Shown here: positions 25,901-34,768 of the stretch, one piece after another
Position numbering within the stretch: the first letter of the stretch is position 1
How the letters are laid out: every line of letters starts with the position of its first letter
Source of the DNA: Vandiemenella viatica
Taxonomy: Eukaryota; Arthropoda; Insecta; Orthoptera; Morabidae
Direction of reading: 5' to 3'
Assembly: GCA_031002005.1 (NCBI GenBank)
Contig: CM061914.1
Location: 195,194,685 to 195,258,684 of the forward strand
DNA length: 64,000 nt
Position numbers and translations under genes: made by a program
Notes under the pieces: model-generated
Seen by the model: only the letters and a program-made list of their open reading frames with translations
Told to the model about the DNA's origin: nothing
Database searches by the model: none

Positions 25901-26633
25901 CACAGCCTACAATATATCAGTAAAAGATTTCAGACCCCAAGAACAACTGCTTTTTACAGACTTCAACTACTTAATCTAACCATTATATTATTGATGTTAT
26001 TAGTATCACCACATAAGTAATTCCAACTACATTGTGATCAGTAGTATTAAAAAAATGTATCAACTAGAAGCCACAAACAAGGTTTAAGGAAATGAGCATC
26101 CAAAGAAACTGATGGAAGGCAAGTCGAAAGAAACTGCCTATGCACCATCTCCCTTTGTGAAACCTCAGTTTAGTTTTCTATCCAGAAATACTTATCCATT
26201 CTAGTTACAGCTGAGACTTACCAAGAAAGAAAACAAGCTTACACAAATATAAAAACGTGTAAGAAGAAAGCCAGGCTAATAAGACCTATTTCGCACATCA
26301 TGTTGCTGTACAAATATGATCCCATACCTACCTATAAAGCTGTTGATCGAAAAGACTAGCAACAGTTTTCAAAAGCCTTGAAACAAAACTATTTTCATTC
26401 AGTTCTCCGGCAGCTGCCGCGGCTAGCGCATATTTCCTTTCAAGTTCATTTCCGTGAGCTTGGAGTTTGACATATTCCTCCTTCAGCAGCGATAGGTGCT
26501 GTTGAAGTTTCGCGATTTCCCCTATAGCAGGAGGAAAATGACATTTAATAGAGATAATCCCAGTACTATCAAGATGATACCTATAGTCTCAATTATTACC
26601 TTTATCTGGACTTGCCATCATTAAACCATACAT
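7768..26633 (-). CDS. ANKFY1: Rabankyrin-5 / ANKFY1 orthologue, N-terminal six coding exons (3' part off-window)
   Basis: The vertebrate family member is a Rab5 effector on early endosomes and macropinosomes, with a BTB domain, many ankyrin repeats and a C-terminal FYVE zinc finger. Six exons join in frame: 26633-26600, 26521-26332, 18767-18658, 18408-18264, 11978-11855 and 7917-7768, all with GT-AG borders. The product begins MASPDKGEIAKLQQHL (coiled coil). The BTB core follows (SDMKVKLTGRQIPAHRLVL, then VGFAMLKWVYTDLVDF), then a BACK-like segment (CEKALMASVNVRNCVRYY) and the start of the ankyrin region (KSKTGFPLHAAVRLHREDVV). That is about 246-251 residues of a protein that is about 1,170 in vertebrates, so the ankyrin and FYVE parts must lie left of 7768, probably left of the window. 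Three in-frame ATGs (26633, 26621, 26618) follow a TGA; the innermost matches the orthologue start best. It is divergently paired with Snr1. Introns of 6.7, 4.1 and 7.6 kb are full of repeats. Confidence 0.93.
7975..9479. other. ANKFY1 intron, no element recognised
   Basis: Within the ANKFY1 exon 5-6 intron. I see no conserved exon or mobile-element ends. Confidence 0.45.
9480..10035. mobile_element. Palindromic element with an 89-bp tandem duplication
   Basis: The left end shares its terminal module (gcttctaggcgatataaat, then ttaacccac) with 50440-50660 and, inverted, with the end of 63520-63875. An 89-bp unit starting aatatttcggcatatgcc occurs twice, at 9598-9686 and 9687-9775; part of it recurs inverted at 9959-10020 (cattaggtaacgttcggtg). 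The right arm is shortened and a 25-base A run lies at 9917-9941. The minus strand of the unit shows the CGAAATATT box of the family. Confidence 0.65.
10105..10343. mobile_element. Palindromic element, ~70-bp near-perfect arms
   Basis: Arms of about 70 bases from 10189 and ending at 10343 are near-perfect reverse complements (gtcttagtcatgtgggaggc against gcctcccacatgactaagac) around a small centre near 10264. The left flank carries the family module cacttaccacagatgaagg; the right end lacks it, so this copy is truncated. In the minus direction the inner left arm ends AGTCGAAATATTGTGC. Three overlapping open frames here are only palindrome effects. Confidence 0.7.
10350..11850. other. ANKFY1 intron, nothing recognised
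   Basis: AT-rich intronic sequence between ANKFY1 exons 5 and 6 with no recognisable exon and no clear mobile-element boundary. Confidence 0.4.
11855..11978 (-). CDS. ANKFY1: ANKFY1 coding exon 5 (BACK-like)
   Basis: Acceptor TTTCAG, donor GTAAGT. Encodes CEKALMASVNVRNCVRYY and then TADEIGANTLKEHCSGLISAHW, which align with the helical segment following the BTB domain in rabankyrin-5. Confidence 0.92.
12219..12415 (-). repeat. tRNA-derived SINE, diverged copy
   Basis: Reverse complement of the SINE family best seen at 46924. Recognisable blocks are ggaaatcagccatggccttt, gatttggggaaatcattg and ggatagggattcacaccc (the B-box region). It lies in the ANKFY1 exon 4-5 intron. Confidence 0.65.
12420..13362. 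other. ANKFY1 intron, nothing recognised
   Basis: No conserved exon or repeat boundary identified between the SINE copy and the mariner remnant. Confidence 0.4.
13365..14035 (+). mobile_element. Internally deleted mariner element with intact TIRs
   Basis: Near-identical terminal inverted repeats of more than 30 bases bound the element: caaggggtgataaaatgaaa at the left and its complement ending atcaccccttg at the right, with TA on both sides (13363-13364, 14036-14037), the mariner/Tc target. The 671-bp length is about half a full mariner. The frame ending TAA 13977-13979 encodes the C-terminal transposase region: VVLLHDNARPHVSRVTH (second catalytic Asp), then LDHQPYIPDMSLCDFHVFGP (third Asp position) and PLKKHLKGKRF. 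The N-terminal DNA-binding region and first catalytic Asp are gone, so it cannot move itself. Confidence 0.88.
14158..14389 (-). repeat. tRNA-derived SINE, near full length
   Basis: The minus strand begins with a tRNA-like head (accgagcgtggtgggtgtgc), a degenerate B box, then the core (atgcccggacgg on the plus strand) and ends near gaggcataaagcc. It lies directly beside the mariner remnant. Confidence 0.8.
14855..15528 (-). pseudogene. Mariner transposase relic (GVQ-type)
   Basis: From ATG 15528 the minus strand reads MSDTNFEQWWAITLCFRLGF, then ETFEFLKQAYRENVLSGVQA and FRWYNALRKRVDLK, then a stop; this is the N-terminal helix-turn-helix part of a mariner transposase. After a gap and frame breaks the C-terminal part appears (PPYSLDLNPCDFFYFPRLEI, where D..PCDF marks the last catalytic region). 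Stops and shifts disable it. Confidence 0.8.
15985..16300 (-). pseudogene. LINE reverse-transcriptase fragment
   Basis: The minus strand contains QFGYLGSTMDSNDRGESEMM followed by NRVTKWSQLLQYHAKL. The YLGS..DSN..GESE..NR pattern is characteristic of the thumb region of non-LTR reverse transcriptases. Upstream on the same strand stops and frameshifts break the frame. Confidence 0.6.
16400..16838 (-). pseudogene. Mariner transposase relic with internal deletion
   Basis: From 16838 the minus strand encodes VIRFLLVKGSSAANIHREL and VYGPDVMSDKQV, a mariner N-terminus. It then jumps to a C-terminal remnant broken over two frames: ELLDHPPSNLDLTPTNYF, then VDNDFKPMMNLR and VQRYRKCIDVNGDCMEK. The central catalytic part is missing. 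Confidence 0.75.
17020..18030. mobile_element. ~1-kb palindromic element with two hammerhead-like apices
   Basis: The left arm (from aatggctcatcactcaccaa) and right arm (ending ttggtgagtgatgagtcat) are reverse complements over roughly 200 bases, around a centre of about 580 bp without a gene. The inner right arm reads TGAAGAAGG (17926), a GGT...ACC hairpin, then GAAATATTGTG (17944). The left arm carries the same inverted near 17090-17120. Both sides hold the frequent ccacatgact / gtgtgcacac module. Confidence 0.75.
18264..18408 (-). CDS. ANKFY1: ANKFY1 coding exon 4 (BTB, second half)
   Basis: Acceptor TTGCAG, donor GTAAGT. Encodes the BTB C-terminal half, VGFAMLKWVYTDLVDF, then LMRTANKFHLDDLVAK, where ANKF.L..L is the usual end of a BTB fold. 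Confidence 0.92.
18658..18767 (-). CDS. ANKFY1: ANKFY1 coding exon 3 (BTB, first half)
   Basis: Acceptor TGCAG, donor GTGAGT. Encodes SDMKVKLTGRQIPAHRLVLE, the classic BTB pattern of D..V......I.AHR.VL, then ARSEHWGVPSLAEVDSL. Confidence 0.9.
19021..19320. mobile_element. Palindromic element, family type with ACCAC/GTGGT arms
   Basis: Begins ctaaggaagtatagggaaaa and ends tttccctaaccttccttag. The arms also contain caacacttaccacaaatgaa and its complement, and tggctgggaatga and its complement. The inner right side reads ATAAGGCTAACCGCCGAAAT followed by ATAACGCG, a GGC..GCC hairpin followed by the GAAA box. It is closely related to 33114-33370, where the flanking 32 bases also match. Confidence 0.75.
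19534..19862. mobile_element. MITE with TTA duplication (PIF/Harbinger-like)
   Basis: The termini are imperfect inverted repeats (left gggactgtgcacaaactacg, right complement gggagcgtgcataaaccacg) flanked by TTA at 19531-19533 and 19863-19865. G-rich runs and repeated tacgtgg blocks fill the inside. No coding frame. The 3-bp TTA target suggests the PIF/Harbinger group. Confidence 0.65.
20095..21046 (-). repeat. tRNA-derived SINE split by a later insertion
   Basis: The SINE body lies at about 20095-20278 and its head at about 21013-21046 (accgagcatggtgagtgtgt on the minus strand). Removing the 734-bp element between them restores a continuous SINE of normal order. Confidence 0.75.
20279..21012. 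mobile_element. AT-rich MITE nested in a SINE, TAA duplication
   Basis: Ends are inverted repeats (gggggtaggtacag at the left; complement ggggagtaggtacag at the right). TAA occurs on both sides (20276-20278, 21013-21015). The interior is very AT-rich with no coding frame. TAA points to PIF/Harbinger; a decayed TTAA (piggyBac) target is the alternative. Confidence 0.7.
22600..23120 (-). pseudogene. LINE reverse-transcriptase relic
   Basis: Minus-strand remnants follow the order of a non-LTR reverse transcriptase: AFYRVNHG (cf. AFDKVPH), VLRLYGKV (cf. LR.YG), TGVPQSNVLLFS (cf. SGVPQGSVLGP), then LEIRLFAGDIMLYDRI, where the usual FADD active-site box reads FAGD, then LQTNLDRMK and QVWISWHNI. 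One catalytic Asp is replaced by Gly and stops break the frame. The flanks 21100-22600 and 23120-23640 may hold more of the element but are too decayed to assign; a partial SINE head lies at about 22178-22245 on the minus strand. Confidence 0.75.
24370..25512. repeat. Inverted repeat, ~120-bp arms, ~900-bp spacer
   Basis: The block 24370-24492 recurs in reverse complement at about 25397-25512. Shared landmarks are ggacatctccttggttct, the tttctat.g..accaaaatga block and tatggac.gttcacc. The spacer contains the CCAGGCTGCATT tandem pair. Confidence 0.65.
24883..25130. repeat. Two ~125-bp tandem units carrying the CCAGGCTGCATT module
   Basis: Two neighbouring units share ttaggtc.taatgcag, cagtgaaac.taaccat, and end in cc.aggctgcatta. 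Each begins with the complement of the motif that ends it, so each unit is itself a weak hairpin. Confidence 0.55.
26332..26521 (-). CDS. ANKFY1: ANKFY1 coding exon 2 (coiled coil)
   Basis: Acceptor TATAG, donor GTAGGT. Encodes EIAKLQQHLSLLKEEYVKLQ with heptad-like leucines, then an alanine-rich patch and SFVSRLLKTVASLFDQQLY, which match the N-terminus of the family. Confidence 0.9.
26600..26633 (-). CDS. ANKFY1: ANKFY1 coding exon 1
   Basis: Start exon encoding MASPDK from ATG 26618, or MYGLMMASPDK from ATG 26633; both are in frame after a TGA. It ends AAAG before the donor GTAATA. So short a coding exon is easily missed by gene finders; its join to exon 2 restores GEIAKL. Confidence 0.75.
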
Positions 26634-27243
26634 AAAGTTTCAAATTAATGATAGATTTCTGTGAAACATTTCGCAGCCGAATACACAGAACCACCCTCTA
26701 TTCATACACACCACTGCACACTGACTGAACGCCCACAAAAACGAACTTCAACAGAATAAAGTTTCCAAAGACTCTGGAATGTAAAATCACATTAGCAAAT
26801 GACAAAGTATTTCAAATCTTGATTCTACGGACTGTCAAAAAGAACAGAAATTCCACCGCAGGACAATTCCTCGCTTTAAGTGACCTAATCAAATGCCGAC
26901 TATTATTTAAATAATTGAAGAATGTCATCTCTGACTACAAGGTAGTGTGTAAACTGCTAGTATCATAGAATCGATTCTATCACATTGCAAGAAACAGAGT
27001 GAATATGGGCACTATTTTTTCGGTCTATTAACTCTGACTCCAGGTGTCAAACTCTTATTCAAAACAAACATTACAACGAAATATCTATGAGAACGGTGTC
27101 ATAATCTTTGACTTTGTAAAAGCATCAACAGCAAGTGTAATTTGTCGGTGTTGTGCTGCGTTTGAGCGGGTTGAAGTTGTTGGTGGTTAGTGCAAAGGAA
27201 GAAGCTCGTTCTGTTTTTCGGTCTTGACGATTACAAAACTAAA
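26634..27243. promoter_or_regulatory. Shared 5' region between divergent ANKFY1 and Snr1
   Basis: About 610 bp separate the ANKFY1 start (minus) and the Snr1 ATG (plus). With no other gene or clear repeat in between, it must hold both 5' UTRs and promoters. I see no convincing TATA box at a fixed distance from either start, which fits housekeeping-type promoters. The arrangement suggests, but does not prove, a bidirectional promoter. Confidence 0.6.
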
Positions 27244-27324
27244 ATGGCTATCAGGACTTACGGCGATAAACCTATAAGTTTTCAAGTTGAAGAAAATGGA
27301 GAATATTACTGTATTGGTTCCGAG
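27244..27324 (+). CDS. Snr1: Snr1 exon 1 (coding part)
   Basis: 27 codons, [13 protein letters not shown] through YYCIGSE, donor GTACAT. An upstream in-frame GTG at 27190 is not needed; the ATG matches the start of insect orthologues. Confidence 0.95.
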
Positions 27325-30300
27325 GTACATTTGCTTTTATCATTACATGGATCTATTTGCTTTTGTTACCTGTAATTTTGTTAGATCAGCGTGTTAACAT
27401 AGATATATTTGTGTATGCAACTCTCCTGATATATTTGATGTAAATTAAAATGCTAAAGCTAATAGTTTGACATTGTTTTCTGAAAAGTGGAGGCAGCTGA
27501 TAATCTTACAGTTTTCCTTGACCAGTTAGCACTAGAGGCAATTCTATCATTATTCATTACCGCCGTAATCTGATAATGAATTCTTGTAGAACTCGACGAA
27601 ACAATTCGAAAATAAAGAATAAAAGTTTTTGATATTTCGCTTGGTTTTAGAGGTATAGCATGTTAAAAATCAATTATAGGTATAGTTCCTTGTGATTTTG
27701 GCAACGTTTATTCTGGTCAATGCCGTATTTAAACTTAACAACAACCTCTAGGATGAAAATAAAACGGCTATAGTGCACTTCCACCATCTAGATATAATGG
27801 TTTTGATGATTTCCCCCCCCTTCCTAGGCCAGATTGCACCCTCACCACCTCACTTTTGAAAACTTTATTTTTCGATTTTTCTCATCGAGTTATATACGGA
27901 CTTATTAGCAAATTTGGATATGGTTAAATTTTTCTTCTGGTCCAGGCTGCATTTCAACCTAACCACGTCAATTTTGAGATACAATATCTCGAGAACTAAG
28001 CGAGATATCAAAAGAAAAATAAATAATAATAATAATTCTTTGCTTTTAATTTGTCTCATCGAGTTACATAAGAATCCATCATCAAACTGCGGCGCCACTG
28101 TTATCGTAGAATCCCCGCATCAGATATGCTAACAGAATGATGTATTGTTAACAGAATGATATAACCATACTGTTTCAATATCAATTAGTGTTCAGCTATC
28201 ATTAAGAATGTGCATGGTGGTAAAGTTCCAATATAAGCATGCCGAGAATCAATTGTCCCTTTCGTAAACACATTCGAGAAAAAATGCATATTATACCAAG
28301 AAGAAATGTATCTTACACAAAATGCCACAGGAAAGCTACCGTTTGCGATACCGTTGGCAGTTCCTTCCGCGGCCATTTCTAAATACATCTTTGGGGTCAA
28401 CTATAGTATCTGCAGCAACGAATGTAAAATTGGTGGAAAGTATTTGTGAGACCACGTGAATATATTCCTATGCCGTTGTAGTGAATGTATTGAACGTGCC
28501 AAGTTTTCATGAATTTGATAGCAATATATGTAGGCCTACTTCCAAACAATAATATCTAAGAGCATTGTTAATTCTGATCCAGGCTGTATTCCAACATAAC
28601 TGCCAGCATATTGCTGTCAGAAAATTAAGTGAGCTTTTGTTATAAATGAAACTACATTTCTTGTGCATTATGCTTCAACAGAACTCATGATTTTTCATCC
28701 TGGTCCTGACTGCATTCCAGTCTAACTGCCAATACATTGCCAACCAAAAATAAAGTGAGTGTAAGGTAAAATACAATATAATATGGAGCAGTAAGGTACA
28801 ATTTGGCATGACCTCTAATCTAGGACAAGCTGTAATAAATTAATAAAAAATCTTCATTTGAAAATATATCTTCTTTTAAAATTGAGATGTAAAATTATCC
28901 ATGAATTAGATTGGTATATGAAAAGTTCAGTTTTCCATGGTCAAGAAATAAGTATGAATATGCAAATCTGGTTTTAGGCCATCTTCCGCAGTTGTTGGAT
29001 AATAGATTATAAATCAAAATTCCGTTTGGAACAACTGTTGATGTTACTGTTTTCTTTATTTCCATACGCGTTTCGCCCTTATGGTGTGGGGCATCGTCAG
29101 TGGCTGTGAATTTGTTTTTACATGTGATATGTTACATTTAAGGAATCTGTCAAATGTAACATATCACATGTAAAAACAAATCCACAGCCACTGACGATGC
29201 CCCACACCATAAGGGCGAAACGCGTATGGAAATAAAGAAAACAGTAACATCAACAGTTGTTCCAGACGGAATTTTGATTTTCTAATGTATATATGAATAT
29301 ATTTTATTCACTTAATATTCACAGGTTGGTAATTATCTGCGGCTGTTTCGTGGCTCATTGTATAAGAAGTACCCTGGAATGTACAGGAGGAGTATCACAA
29401 ATGATGAAAGGAAAAAACTAGTTGAGATTGGTAAGTGTATGCCCAATTGGGTAATTAATCATAATGTTATGTTTATCATTAGTGCCTCCTTTGTCATATG
29501 CTTTTCCTTACCTAATTGAATTATGAATGTCTATTTTAAATTAAGAAATTAATTTCTTGATCCCAATGACAAGACTTTGGAAAACATTATTCCAATTTGT
29601 TTATGAATGTGAGATGATGTGATTAATGGAAACCAGGATAAGGAGTCTTGTCAGTGACTTTTAATGCTCAGGCCTCGTATATGGGAGGACGTGTGTTTAA
29701 ATCCCTGTCCGGCGATGCAGATTTTGGTTTATCATGGTTTTCCATAAATTTCTCAAGATTAATGCCAATTTGGTTCTTTCAAAAGACCATGACCGAATTC
29801 ATCTTCTCCCAGCTTGACAAACCATAAAACCCAAACAAAAAAAGCTACAGCTGTTCTACTCACATTTTTGTCAATATTTTTTTTTTAAAGTGTATATATA
29901 TATATATTGAACATTGGATAGGATAAAAAACCACCGCTTACAAAAGAAGGGGATTCCAGTGGTGTTGGTACACGAAAAAACACGAACACGCAAAGAATAA
30001 AATCAGCGCTTGCGTGCAGCCATCTCATTTCTACTGAGGAAGAGCCATGCTCGAAAATTTTATTCTTTGTGTGTTCGTGTACCAACGCCGCTGGAATCCC
30101 CTTCTTTAGTAAGCGGTGGTTTTTTATCCTATCCAATGTTCAATATATCTGCTTTTAGCACCTTTGTTTCCTAACAATCCATATATATATATATATATAT
30201 ATATGAAAAATTGTAGAATAGGAAATCATTGATCTAACACAACTCTACCTGGAAAGTGAGCTGTAAGTTTCTATAGTAAGTTAATCATATATACTGCTAC

Positions 30301-30560
30301 CACAAGATTTTTTTGACACTCTTTGCTTTATATTAAAACAGATGTTGAATAAATAAGAAAATGTTGTTTATGAAGTAAAATTACAACTGGCAGATGATTA
30401 TTTGTTAGTATTATAACATATTAGGTTTTTTCTTCTTTTTTTTAAAAAAATCTTTGGATAATACAATATCTTATTTAACATTCACCTGTTACTTGGAACT
30501 TTACTAATCTACTAGCCATGCGAAACATAGCAGCTAATGGAAGAGAATCTAATTTTGGAA

Positions 30561-30622
<62 letters not shown>

Positions 30623-33600
30623 GTGTTGCTTTAGACAGATGTTAACAATTAAATGGGCTGAAAAAATGTGAAATTAATATGTTCTGAAAATATTGAGGAA
30701 AGTACTTCATGGAATATTTCTGCTAAGACGAGAGAAAGAGGATAACTAACCACATTTTGAGACTTGGAAGAGGAGTTTGTTCAGAGTCCATAGCTCAATA
30801 AAAGATCCATATGACCAGTTGGGCTTACAAGGTGGCTTCAAAAATATGGAGTTGACTTGATACGAATTATTTTTAGTAACACTGTGAGAGCTGAGGATTG
30901 TTTTACAAAGTGGATACAGTGGTATGTAATATCTTGGTCATGACAGTGATTGAGTCAATAAGTTAAATAAGGTGGCAGTAAATACTTTCCCTGTTCACAT
31001 TTGGAATGTGAAGAGGGAAAATGCAAATAATGATACAAAACACCTTAGGATAATGGTTGTAAAGTATTGAAATATTAAAGAGAAAATAGCATATTTCCAC
31101 ACTGCAGTTGCGACTAACATTGTGGACATAATACTAGCCACTAAAGGTTGATTGATGCTTGTCTCCATCCAAGATTTCTCAAATCTGAAGAACTGTGCCC
31201 AAAACATTGTAATTTACTTTAAATCATACAAAAGGTAGGATGAAAAACTGCCTTCAGTCACTAGAAAACAAATTTTATTGTATTACACAATGCATTTCAG
31301 ACGCTGTGGATCCATCTTCAGGTTTCTACGGCATTTACATTGGCTTTAAATTTTTCTTAAGCGATATTCGTACCTAGTAGACTTTGTTCCTTTGCATAAT
31401 TAACAAGATGCTGGATAATCAGTTTCATATACATATTTATTGCGGAGCACTGCACTAGACACGATGTCGTTTAAGGTGCACATGTTTATATAAACAGAAC
31501 AATTAGAACAAAAACAGTTTTGATATATATGTATATATAAAATGTATAAATATATATATGGAACTGATTATTCAGCGGCTCATCAATTCTGCACAGGAAC
31601 AAACCTTACTAGGCACGAATCTCACTTAAGAAAAATTTAAAACCAATGTAAATGCCATAGAAACCTGAAGATGTATCCACAGGGTCTGAAATGCATAGTG
31701 TAATACAATAAAATTTACATTCAAGTGACTGAAGGCTGTTTTTCATTCTACCTTTTGTCTGGTTTAACACAGTCAATACAGTGAATTTTGGATAAAATTA
31801 AGTTACTTTAAATTTTTTATACACTAAACTAGCTGAATTTCTGTTTTTGTGCAACCAGTTAAGTAACCACACCATTTTTAATGTTTCATGAGAGATATAA
31901 TCATAAATTAGACTTCGTGTATCAATGATGACAGTTAATTGCTGACCTGGGCATAGACAGAGTCCGGTATAACAGGAAATGGATTGTGCAGTCTTAAAAC
32001 TGCTAACATTCATCTTAATATCTGGCAGCAATAATTTCAGCACAGACATGGTTTTTTCTCCGGGACAACTGATTATGTTGTTTTGTTTTACAAGTCGGGA
32101 TTTATTCATTTTTGTGTACTTTAAGATATGAATACAGACATAATGTGCAAAATGCTTATAAAAAATTTATTTATAAAATAACTTTTTTTTTGCCTCTCGG
32201 GAGTCCAGCTGGATGGTGTTCTATAAACACGACGTTTCTACAGCTAGCTCTGCCGTCATCATCAGATGTCTGGACACCCAAGAGGATTTTATTGCATCAG
32301 TACGCCGGGAAAGTCTCCACCCACACAACTCTTTTTTTTATTGTTATTAGACTTTTTTTTATTCCAAGGAAGGAGCCTAAACTTTGTGTTTCAGGTTTGA
32401 GTCAGCATGTGTTGGCGTCAAGTGTCTCGCTGTTGAGGGCATCTGAAGTTGAAGATATTATTGAAGGCAACGATGAGAAATACAAAGCTGTTTCGGTGCA
32501 CTCGTCAGAGCCACCTGTGCCAAGGTAACCCAAATGTTTAAACTAAATCAGACTGTACAACTATGATATAGTCGATAATATTGCCCTGGATGTGCCAGCT
32601 GTATACAGAAATTGAATTAGTGCCTAAAATGAGAAATTGGAATGCTGTAAAACTTTTAATACCTGTAAAGTGTGTTACAAGAGTATATACAACATTGCTC
32701 TTTTTTGTATTTCAACTAAAATGATCTCTCTCTCTCTCTGTGTGTGTATGTAGGTTAGGGAAATGAACCACTACTTACCTTAGGTGATGGATGTGGGGCA
32801 TGAACACAGAAAAGACAAAAACACACACGTGTTTTTGTATTTTCTGTGTGTTTGAATTTACTCCCACCATTTTCCTGACCAGCTGTCTGTGAGACAGTCT
32901 CCCTCAACACCCATCTCCCATAATGTTCTCTTGTTGATAAAGGGCCAGACCTGAAAATTACTTTATCATGTGTGTTTTTGGTTTTCTGTGTGTTCACGCC
33001 CCACATCCATCAATTAAAGGTAAGTGGTGGCTCATTTCCCTATTCTAATTAGTTATTCCTTTTCACTACTAAGCACCTTTCATTTATTTGTTTACTATAT
33101 ATAATAATAATAATAATGAGCAGGAAAATGCTTTAAGGTGATAAAAGTTAGGAAGGAAAGGGAAATACAACCCAACACTCACCGCTGATGAAGGTGGCTG
33201 GGAATAATGAACATAAAAGAGACAAATGTGTGCATGTCGTGCATTTGCTGGTGTCTCACTCCTGGCAAAAATAAGGCTAACTGCCGAAATATTGCGTTTC
33301 TCATGTTCATCATTCCCAGCTGCCTTCATCTGTGGTAAGTATTGGATCGTTTTTCACTATCCTTCCTTAGTTATGTATATGATATATATTTTATTACGCT
33401 TCTTCGGATGTTTAATGACTTCTCGTCCTGTCAACGTTCGCCGATATTAGGATCTTCGGTGGTTTAATTTATATATATTGATGGATTAAAAAGTCCACCA
33501 GGTTATGTTGAAGGTTTGTTTATTTACTCAAAACAAAGTCAGCGATATTCACATGCATAGATACAATACAGAGATGCACTTCTGAGCAGTCGTACATAAA

Positions 33601-34716
33601 ATCTCTGTGAATCTCTCTGTAAAACTGAATACTGAATGAAGTCAACTAACTAACTGCTCTGTCCAGCCGATCTGTTTGTATAGTCTCTATCGAAATTACG
33701 AGAATTCTTCAAAGGCATCCGCCCGATATTTCTCATACATTAACAATCACTCAAACAATCAAACATATTAAAAACAATCGGAAATAATACAAAATTACTT
33801 AACAACATTACATAATGATCAGAAATGGTAATTAGAGATACTTAAATACAAAATTATTTGCAGAAATCATCTCAAACTGTAGAAAATTGTCCTGTAGACA
33901 TCATAACTTGCATTAATACATGGAATTACAAACATTTAAAAAATTCTCTTGCACCATTCGGTTCTTAAACATATTAAATGGACTTTAAACAATTTTCTTT
34001 CATAAAACAAAGTCTATATACACTGATTTACAAGAAATTACAAAACAAACATACCAGATCATATTCAAGCAAACTTTAGCTCACTACAAATACTTCATAC
34101 AGTACAATACTATTCAAAATTCAGGTATGAGGGCTGTTACAATTTACAATTTTGTAATGAGAACTGTATTGTGGAAACAGATACGCTCTGTTGGTAATTA
34201 CACTTGAAGGTCTATTTTTATTTCACTTGTCAACATTCAACAACCATGAGGACTCCTACTATCAGTTTTTTGTTACTTTATGTTACATGGACATTGCTGT
34301 TACACTTACGAATTGGTAAAAGTTGAAAAGCATTATTGTTAATTCTTTTCAGTATTTGGCATCAATATTATCTACCCTAAGGGTTGAACATGAGTGTTCT
34401 TCTTGTCTCATTAATCCAAGAATAATTATACATTGCCGCTAATGATCTTGATGTCGACGCCCCCTAAAACAACTACAACAATTATACATTGTACTAATGT
34501 GTATTGTGTTATTTTGTTCGTGAAATGTGTACTTTTGATGTAGAAGTAGAAGAATATGCTAGTATTGTCACGGTGGAAGCAAAAATCTGACTAAAAATGT
34601 CATAGCAACAATGGAGCAGGAAGAAATACCAATACATGATATCACAATTCAGTTCATCTTAATACAGAAACAAAAGATAAACGGATCCATCTCATATCAA
34701 AGTTAAAATGAGGAGG

Positions 34717-34768
<52 letters not shown>

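Noticed and set aside
27190..27243. Upstream GTG start for Snr1
   Set aside because: Orthologues start at the equivalent of ATG 27244, which has a good context; eukaryotic GTG starts are rare.
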